Shown here one piece after another: positions 56,531-64,000 of a DNA stretch of 64,000 nt. A program made the translations under genes and the position numbers. This DNA comes from Oscheius onirici. Its lineage: Eukaryota; Nematoda; Chromadorea; Rhabditida; Rhabditidae. Positions within the stretch are counted from its first letter, which is position 1. Each line of letters starts with the position of its first letter. The stretch covers positions 1,426,001 to 1,490,000 of the forward strand of contig OW051471.1 in NCBI GenBank assembly GCA_932521025.1. Reading direction: 5' to 3'. Below the pieces are notes generated by a model that searched no databases, had not been told where the DNA came from, and saw only the letters and a list, made by a program, of their open reading frames with translations.

Positions 56531-59500
56531 TCACTTCTTGCCCTTCCGGTGCTGAACGATCCACTGTAGAGCAAGATTGATGTTCTCCTGGTCTTTGCAT
56601 GAGATCGAAAAGCAGCACAGTTCTCGGTCCTGGATGGAGCAGAGGTCCCTGAAAAATGCACTTTTTGTATCGAACACAATCTTTTGCAATCTGAAGAACG
56701 ATATTTTTCCAGAAATTTCACGATCAGCGTAAGTATTTTTCGGCAAAAGCGGACCTCTTATTCTTCGTGAAAACTTTATAGCTGCACAACGAAAATTCAA
56801 TACAAACGTTTTTCGACTAGCCAGCGTGCCTAGTACTTATAAATCTGACCGTGCCAGTGAATTCTGTTCAGAAAAAAACGCAATCCTCTCTTATTAAAAC
56901 GCTAAGGCCGCCCGAAGTGTTATTCGAACTTTTCAACCCCTGGGCACTGTTAAAATGCGAATCCGAGGGCTACTATTTTATCGAAATTTTGCGAGGAATC
57001 CGGCTACCACGTCCGCTTTGCGAAATAATCCCCTTTTCACTGTTTTCAAGTCCCTCTATGGTTTGGCACTTCTAAAGCCGCAGGTAAAAAGTTATGTCCT
57101 GTCGAGAATTTAGGCAACAATTAAGTTTTGAACTTGGAAAAAAAGTTGGAAAGGTCGATTATTGTTGTAGAGGTACGAAATGGGGTACGACATCGTCAGA
57201 CGACGAAGTCGGCTGGTAGTAACACTAAAATGTTTCGCTTCGAGAACCGCAAACCCTTCATTTTCAGGGTAGCGCGCCAATTCAACTTTGAAAAATACAA
57301 AAAAAATCGGTTTGAATTGGGAAATTAATCTGAAAATCAGTGGTTTGTGATTCTCGAGGCGAAATATTTTTGGGTTAGTGTTGCCTTCTTTTTTTCTGAA
57401 CAGACTCCGGATTATCCCGGAGGATTGAAGAAACCATCGGGAACATTTTGAACACAAGCTCAGTAAGACAAAGAAATCTTATGCACAAACTGGATGCAAA
57501 GTTTACCCCCGAAATTCCTCATCTCCCGAAAGTGCGCCTTACTGCCATCGGTCCGGTCAACTCTGACACGGGTGCAGCTTCAATATTTTTTTGCTTCAAA
57601 TTTTCTGTAAAGACACCAAAAATCACTGTGAGATCACTAGGTGCACGCTTCTCGTGGCAACACAAAATCCCAGTTTTTACAATAACCACTTCTGCTTTTG
57701 GCATTCGTTTCAAACACTCAGTAAAAGCAACATTCTTGTGAGGAAAGCACTGGGACCATCTTGTACCTTTGATGAAAAAACTCACATAATTTCGATGATT
57801 TCCCTCTCGTCCAGGGCTCCTCTCAAGTCGTTCTTGTTCCCAAGAACAATGATCGGTATTCCCATCAAGTAGCGGTCACTGACCAGGGTCTCCAGTTCAA
57901 TCTTGGCTTTCTGAACGGGTCATATAGTCATTTTGAAGAACTAGATACCGTAACCCTTTTTCGAAACCCATTCACCACAAAAAAACTCAATTTAGCTGCG
58001 TATCCATTTTTTGTCTGGTCTATTGACGGAAATGGGTTTCGAAAAGAATAAGAAGGGGTACGGTATTCGAAATAAATAGGAAAAAATGGTTACCAGAAGC
58101 TGTTCCTCGTCAGCCGAGTCGACCATGAAGACGATGACGTCGACACTCCTACAGTAACGGAGCCACATGTGCCGGTAGCGAGCCTGTCCTCCGATGTCCC
58201 ACATCTAAACGTTTTGTTATCTTTGTGATTTGAAATGTACGAATGAAAGCACGAATGAAAAATTTTGCTCCCTTTGTCAAGAACCTGAAGCAAACTTGTA
58301 CAGTAAACTGTCCGGAAACTTCCAGATCACTGCGTTTTCTGATCCAAGGAGCCTAAGAACCTTTTTGCTTAGTTTTTCTTATTTCCTTGAATGTTTCCAA
58401 CAGGTTATTCATCAAGTTGCCAGTTGTTTGTTGCTAATACTCTGGTGTTTGCCTGTGTTGCAAAAACTTGCATGTTTTCTTGTGCGAGAAAAGAATTTTC
58501 TCAGTGATCAGAACACAAAAATTGTTCCAACAAAAACGTTTAGGTCGACCTATAGACAACAGATGTTGCCGTCTACGATATATTTCCCATAGAAAAAAAA
58601 ACAAGACAAAAACTGCGTAACCTATAAATTTGTGAGTAAAGACTGTACCCCTTCAGGATGATGCATGTCTGAGCGTTAGTATATCTTTGTCAAATATGGT
58701 TGAAAAGATTGACTATAGGCATGACACGAAAAGGCAGGAAAACGTTCAAAACTAGTCTAGTGTAGGGAATCGAGCAATTGCGAATATAAAATTTCGCTTA
58801 GGTTATCTCAAACCTGAAACATTGTCTGGTTACATTACGAAACCTTCACTTTTATTTTTGGATCCAACATGGGAACTCTCATTTTGGAGGCATAGCTATG
58901 CTTTTTCGCTCTTCATGTGCTGAAACTTTGTGCCTCGGTCACCTACGCTGATAATTTTCAAGTTTCGAGTTCAAACAAAGCTGTGAAGTTGCATATTTTG
59001 ACAATTCTTGGAGGTCAAATTAAGCGTTGTTCTTACGCACGTTTTTCTGCTATTTTTTGTGAAAAAGAAAGAAAAAGAGGTAACTATTAATTTTAAGAGG
59101 TCGAACAGAATGAAAAAATAGTTTTTTTTCGTTTAAACGTTTCACCAGACTCAGACAACTGGTGTTAGTTCCCCTGCCCGGATTTTGAACAACAAAATAG
59201 AAAAAGTGTGTCTGTTCTGATTTGCTGAATTCTGAAGAAATAGCCAAAGGAAATCTCACCAGGTACGTTATTAGTCTCATGCCTCGAAAAGTTAGAGTTT
59301 GCTGATGAAGCGAATACTGGGACTTTTCAGCATTTTATGCAAATTCAAAACTGACCTTGATCGTGACTCCTCCCTTGGTCATTTTCCGAAAGTTGAAGCC
59401 GATCGTGGGAGCCATGTCTTCGGCATAACTTCCATTCTAAAAATTTGGCTCAAATCTGTAAAAGACGAAAGTGTGAGTTCAAAGTGACTATATCTTCTGA

Positions 59501-59716
59501 TTTAGTGCATTGCTAGTAATACGTGTCCTCAAACCTATCGAAAAAACGACAGCTTTCACACTACTTTTGAGCCTAAAACATGGTAAAACTAACAGAAATG
59601 ACATTGAGAAATGACGTCTTTCCTGAATTGTTCAGTCCAACCAGAGTGATCTCCATTTCTTCCTTCCAGAAGAAGGACGAGAGCCAGTCGATGAAGCATC
59701 TCCACAGCGTGAACAT
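56531..59716 (-). CDS. arl-8: ARL8 small GTPase (lysosome/synaptic-vesicle positioning), 185 aa
   Basis: Arf-like GTPase that links lysosomes and synaptic-vesicle precursors to kinesin. Exons (minus): 59716-59594, 59436-59356, 58204-58094, 57910-57786, 56648-56531; all phases agree, stop TGA 56533-56531. N-terminus [22 protein letters not shown] matches the amphipathic ARL8 helix and lacks the Gly2 myristoylation site. P loop GLNNSGKTS with T34, switch I PTIGFNF, switch II WDIGGQ with Q75, NKND with N130, and the ARL8-specific end [19 protein letters not shown]...LQWIVQH. These residue numbers equal those of human ARL8. I71-to-M at the WDIGGQ junction (KMWDIGG) is a mild change. One of the clearest orthologues in the window. 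Confidence 0.97.
56884..57222 (+). mobile_element. Helitron-like family 2, copy 2
   Basis: Begins CCTCTCTTATTAAAACGCTA and ends in a CGTC-AGAC-GACG hairpin followed by AAGTCGGCTGG before a T, reminiscent of the family 1 terminus. Copy 1 is at 52326-52645. Located in the last intron of the ARL8 gene. Confidence 0.55.
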
Positions 59717-60040
59717 TGTGGCGATTTTCGGAGTGAAAAAGAGAAAGAAAGCTAAAGAGGTCAAAAATCGATAGGTTGTGCTTTTTCGCTTTTGTATAAA
59801 CTTTTTTTTTATCAAAGAAAGGCAATCTTACAAGGGAAGCTTGTCAGGTCAAGGTGGCGTTTCACGACGAGTATAGTGTCATTCGGTAGCCATGACAAGG
59901 GGATTCCGGAATATATTTCCAATTTTGCGTAATACCACCCTGGACCGAGTTATGGACGTTTTAAAATTTCCGTTTTAAAACTTAAAAAAAAAGATTCCTT
60001 TTTCTTTTTTCCATTTTTGTTTTTTATCTTTTGCCTTTTT

Positions 60041-60565
60041 CAAACGTTTTCTTTCATTTTTGACCGTAAATTGTATTCAAAATCACTACCCTGTGCCCAG
60101 AAGACTTTTTGAAGAGAGAAAAATTTCGACCCAGTTTCGACCACGTGACCATCCTCGATCATCAAAAAATTTCAAAAGAAAAAATTGACCCCATTTGGTA
60201 TCAGTTTCTTCTGAAACACTTGCTGCGAAGTGAGAAGAACAAATTTGATTGAAATGTTTCATTGCTGTTGTGGTCTCTGATCAGATTCTGTGGTTCACAC
60301 CCATCGAACAAGGTTTTTAACCCGATTTTTATACCCATCTCGATGCTCACACTGATCAAATTTGTTCTTCTCACTTCGCAGCAAGTGTTTCAGAAGAAAT
60401 TGATACCAAATGGGGTCAATTTTTTCTTTTGAAATTTTTTGATGATCGAGGATGGTCGCGAGGTCGAAACTGGGGTCGAAATTTTTCTCTCTTCAAAAAG
60501 TCTTCTGGGCACAGGGTAGTGATTTTGAATACAATTTACGGTCAAAAATGAAAGAAAACGTTTGA
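60041..60565. repeat. Long inverted repeat, ~210-bp arms
   Basis: Left arm 60041-60251 and right arm 60356-60565 are almost perfect complements (shared AAACGTTTTCTTTCATTTTT, CCCTGTGCCCAGAAGACTTT, TTGACCCCATTTGGTATCA, ACTTGCTGCGAAGTGAGAAG), separated by about 104 bp. A transcript would form a long hairpin. It lies between arl-8 and the amino-acid transporter. Confidence 0.8.
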
Positions 60566-61110
60566 ACAAGAAAATTTGAAACAAAAAACTATTCTTGAGC
60601 TTCAGGTCGCAAGAAAAACTATGTAGTAAACGTTTTTTTTGATAGCGGAGGACAGAAGGATCGTTTCATTACTGTTCTACAGCTTTCATAGCAGTTATGA
60701 AGCATATTTTCTTGCAAATGTTCATAAAACATGTACGAAATAGGATAAGAAAATACATGATTGTACAGGCTCAGTTCCTGATCCAGAAAACTTCAATTTC
60801 TAGAATCCAAAACTTATCATTTTCTCATCTATACGATGTTTTTCCAAGCTTGAACACTTTCGACGAGCAAAACTTGCAGAAAACCCCAATCCTTGGGCTC
60901 CTATTGGTCGTTGCGAGACAGCTACAACATTTTTCTGCTAGGAACATTCAGAAACATAATACACTACTACAGTTAGTACTACAGTGACTCTTTTCATTCG
61001 TAACTGTAGTACAGCCAGAGAATTGAACGGTATATCATATTGAACGGTCCGTCCGATAAAACTGAAAGTTTTCTTGACTAATAGTGATGTTTCAGCTATG
61101 GAATGGTCGG

Positions 61111-61485
61111 GTTCCGGCCGCAGGCTTGTTCCGCCCGCCCAGGACTTTTCGACGTTTTTAAAATGTTTTTTGTTTTCTTGATCCCCTTTTCCTAATTTTC
61201 AATTCTGCAAAGGTGCATAATGGTAAAACACACCTCTAGCCAAAATTTCGATAAAAAAGATTTCTTAACAAAATTAGGAAAAATCGAAAACCGTTTTTAG
61301 GCCTTTTGATTTTTCCAAATTTTGATGAGCAATCTTTTTCATCGAAATTTTAGCTAGTGGTGTGTTTTACCATTACGCACCTTTGCAGAATTGAAAATTA
61401 GGAAAAGGGGATCAAGAAAACCATGGCATTTCAAAAACGTCGAAAAGTCCTGGGCGGGCGGAACAAGCCTGCCCGGCCGTAGGGT
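61111..61485. repeat. Inverted repeat, ~150-bp arms
   Basis: Left arm holds GGCTTGTTCCGCCCGCCCAG and GCATAATGGTAAAACACACC; right arm holds the complements GGGCGGGCGGAACAAGCCTG and GTGTGTTTTACCATTACGC. Arms meet around an AT core with mirrored AAAATTAGGAAAAATCGAAA. Fold-back element. Confidence 0.75.
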
Positions 61486-61944
61486 GGTGATCTGAAAAAG
61501 CCTGGAATTCGATTCTAATAAAACCTGTGCCTCTTACTGATAAAACCGAGCAGAAAACTTGAACTTCTGGAAACCAAGAACTTTCAATTTTCTCATACAT
61601 ATTTTCGCTGTTGAAACTCGGAGCCTGCTGAAAAACTTACTTTCTCACTCGTATAGTGTTTCAATGAAGAAAGTACAAGATTTTACTGTAAAATGCTCTG
61701 AAATATCTTTTATTTCACATCTTGTTTGTATAATGAAGAGAGCTTCCCTAACCGATATAGGTAGTAGTTTCGATCATATTCAATTCGATTCCTTTTCTCT
61801 CTCAAAACGTTTCGCTCAAAGATCTCGTCAGCCCTGCCTACTGGGGTTGTAAATCGCACGGGAGAGCTGGCCGACAAACAAGGCAAGAAGCCCATATTTT
61901 ATCAGTACTGTCCATTCTGCTCATTAATCAGTAGCCTCTGGAAA

Positions 61945-64000
61945 ATGGGTCGAAAGGATGCTAACCGAATCGGGCTACTGGGAGCTACTTCCTACATCGT
62001 CGGAAATATTATTGGAACTGGTCAGTTTGTCTTGTACTCGCCAAAGCTCCGAGCGAAAATAATATTAACAACTTCACAAATGTTTATTCGTTGAATGATC
62101 AGGGTTGCTCAAAGTACGAGATCTGCTGGACAGGCTAGGCTGGCGCGATTTGTCAGGCTAGACTACCTTCGTGTACTACCACCCGGGATTGAACTTGCGA
62201 TCGCTTTCTTTTTCGATCGCGGGGTGGACATGCTCTTCTCTGATACGCTGCTTTTCTAGGACGGGTGTCACGAATAAACACACCAAAAGTCAGACCTGCC
62301 AAAGCTTTGTTCACGACTACTGTAATTTTAGGGTTTTCTCCAAAAATGCTCAATGTTTCACTAGATACATAAAAGAGCACTATCACGAGTTTGTAATCCG
62401 TCGATGGGCTGATGTTTCAAAAACAAATTACAGGAATCTTCATCGGCCCGAAAGGAATTCTCGAGCACACGGGATCGGTAGGACTGTCGCTCATTCTCTG
62501 GTCTCTCTGTGGCGTCAAGGCCATGTTATCAGCCGTTGTGAGTTCAAAACAAGACTCTTCGTGATTAAAAAAAACATTCAGTGCTTCATCGAACTCGGTA
62601 CAAGCATACCAGAGTCGGGAGCTGAGATTGCCTACATTAATTATATGGGATGGTATCCCATCACTTTTTCGCTACTGTGGTTGACGGCGGTGATTCAGGG
62701 GTAAGCTCAAAAATTTTTCAGCCAATACGGCTTCCAGATCCTGTAGTGCAGCCGTCGTTTTTCTAACATTTGGACAGTACATTATGCAGACAGTAAATTC
62801 ATTAATCTGCATTTCGGAGACGGCTCAAGAGTGGGCAATCAAGCTTTTTGGGTACGGTCTCATGTGTAAGTTGTTTCACAAGTTTAGCATGTAGTCCAGG
62901 AGATAATTTATTGCAATTTTCAGAGTGAGGCATTTGTGAAAAATAGATTACTTCTGGAACCGCCAAAACAGTTTTTGGTCTGTTCAAAAAAAAGAAGATT
63001 ACCGTAAGATTTTAGCTCTTCCCTTCGAGACCCACTTAGCATGCAAAAGTTGGATACTCAGTCAACAAATTTGAAAGATACGCAGCGAATGTTAGAATTT
63101 GTTGGCTGAGTATCCAATGTTTATGTGCAAACTGGGTCTCGAAAGGAAGAAATCTTACGGTAATCCTCTTCTTTTTGAACAGACCACGCAAGACTGCTTG
63201 CAGAATCATTGTTTTTGGTCCTCATCTGCCTCACAATAGAACTAAAAAAATGTTTTTGCTTTAGACCGAGATTATACAAACGCTAATTGCAAACCCTTTG
63301 ATCACTTCCATGTATCGCTTAGGATCCAAAGTTTTTGTTTCGATTCGAAACTATGTTAACGTATGCTAGCATGTTTCGTTACTGTCAAGTCCCTTTCGAC
63401 AGAAAAGTATTGTAGTTTTTGTTTCACTCATAAGCTTTACGACTACATGAACAACTATACACGTTCTGGTAACTCTCCTCTCAAAAATAACAAAAAAAAT
63501 TGTTCTGCAAATGTCATACTTTTTCGGGATTCTGTCGTTTAGTTCTCAGTGGCCTTGCAATTAGTAGGAAAACATTAGAGGGGAAATAGAGACTTTTTTG
63601 TAGTTCGGATAAAAACTTTCGGTGACGTGAGTGTTCTTTCGTGTAAATTAAAAATCAAATTTTGTTTCACAGCTTGCTAATGCGATGAAGGATCCAGTCC
63701 TCCTGTGAATTCTAAAGTAAAATTTCAGTCCTTATGAGCGTGGTCAACCTGTACTCTCTACCCAATCTAGCCGGCAGAATCCAAATCTTGTCCATGTTTG
63801 GTAAGATAGCAGCACTTGGACTTATAATCGTCATTGGTCTGTATTGCATCATTGTCAAAGGTTCGTTTTACACACGTTTTTTCATGCTTCTCACAGCTGA
63901 TTATCAATCATTTGTATCCATTTGAAGTTAGTAGAGCTGATGAAGCGAAAAAACCATCAGAACTTTTCCAGAAGTTGAAACGTTTCGCTCAGTACTCATA
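61945..64000 (+). CDS. SLC7-type heteromeric amino-acid transporter light chain, N-terminal half (off window)
   Basis: Plasma-membrane amino-acid exchanger of the LAT/AAT group. Exons: 61945-62020, 62434-62537, 62582-62700, 62738-62865, 63729-63860, 63972->64000, all in phase. N-terminus [26 protein letters not shown] is split by intron 1 but reads as the canonical TM1 unwound region. Others: [30 protein letters not shown], a conserved cysteine C124 in the TM3-TM4 loop that in this family links to the 4F2hc/rBAT heavy chain, and [22 protein letters not shown]. The last exon begins at an acceptor TTTTCCAG and is open at the edge. A putative spliced-leader acceptor ATCAG precedes the ATG by 14 bases. 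C. elegans has nine aat genes; which one this matches is not determined. Confidence 0.92.
62105..62205 (-). repeat. SINE-like fragment shared with 6550-6625
   Basis: Minus-strand GAAAGCGATCGCAAGTTCAA followed by TCCCGGGTGGTAGTACACG matches 6570-6605. Lies in intron 1 of the amino-acid transporter. Confidence 0.45.
62976..63186. repeat. MITE, TGGTCTGTTC family, complete copy
   Basis: Perfect ends TGGTCTGTTCAAAAA and TTTTTGAACAGACCA enclose mirrored GATTACCGTAAGAT / ATCTTACGGTAATC, CTTCGAGACCCA / TGGGTCTCGAAAGG and the TTGGATACTCAG / CTGAGTATCCAA palindrome; 211 bp in all. Located in intron 4 of the amino-acid transporter. Confidence 0.8.

Larger units (their letters stand above)
59717..61944. 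other. Divergent intergenic region arl-8 / amino-acid transporter
   Basis: Shared upstream region of two divergently transcribed genes, dominated by two long inverted repeats (60041-60565 and 61111-61485). No further gene recognised; ORFs at 60697-60987 and 61559-61852 have no identifiable domain. Confidence 0.5.

Noticed and set aside
60697-60987. 96-codon plus ORF between the two long inverted repeats
   Set aside because: No recognisable motif, and parts loosely resemble 61550-61690, suggesting repeat-derived sequence.
1-64000. CRISPR arrays, bacterial operons, prophage or integrated viral genes
   Set aside because: No regular spacer-repeat array, no bacterial gene layout and no viral replication or capsid frames; repeats are eukaryotic MITE, Helitron, LTR or satellite types.

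Overview
This window looks like nuclear DNA from a free-living rhabditid nematode, probably Caenorhabditis or a close relative. The evidence is short GT-AG introns with the TTTTCAG-type acceptor on almost every exon, putative spliced-leader acceptors just before start codons, nematode-expanded families (insulin/EGF-receptor L-domain protein, serpentine chemoreceptor, bestrophin), and a dense load of short inverted-repeat elements, Helitrons and Tc1/Merlin/hAT/RTE relics. Genes were assembled by hand from exon phase. Every multi-exon model below keeps frame from start to stop, or to the window edge.

Layout. 1-1723 (-): 5' part of a receptor L-domain (irld-type) gene running off the left edge. 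1904-11775 (-): complete 12-exon bestrophin chloride channel whose last exon lies only about 180 bp upstream of the irld start codon (possible operon). 14457-19264 (-): five-exon four-TM (LAPTM4-like) membrane protein with an LTR mini-element in one intron. 19.3-28.2 kb: gene-poor, with a decayed Tc1-like transposase and several MITEs. 28256-37046 (+): eight-exon glucocerebrosidase (GBA) whose introns hold an RTE LINE fragment and a Merlin DNA transposon. 37-41.4 kb: no host gene, but a BED/hAT relic. 41397-45779 (+): six-exon serpentine chemoreceptor with an overlapping Helitron and a tRNA gene in its large intron. 46832-54246 (-): ten-exon SLC46-like MFS transporter, with a small secreted or membrane protein gene nested in its largest intron on the other strand. 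55.4-56.1 kb: a small unknown gene and an inverted pseudogene copy. 56531-59716 (-): complete ARL8 GTPase. 61945-64000 (+): 5' half of an SLC7-type amino-acid transporter running off the right edge.

The host genes are mostly unrelated in function, though ARL8 (lysosome positioning), GBA (lysosomal glycosidase), the LAPTM-like protein and the SLC46-like carrier all plausibly act in the endolysosomal system; that is an inference from families, not from linkage. The most unusual parts are mobile: an LTR-bounded mini-element with a 5-bp target duplication, primer-binding-site and polypurine-tract candidates and an intact charged coiled-coil ORF; a non-autonomous Helitron family carrying a tRNA-like Pol III promoter; and a 72-nt tRNA with an Arg-type body but a TAT (Ile) anticodon.
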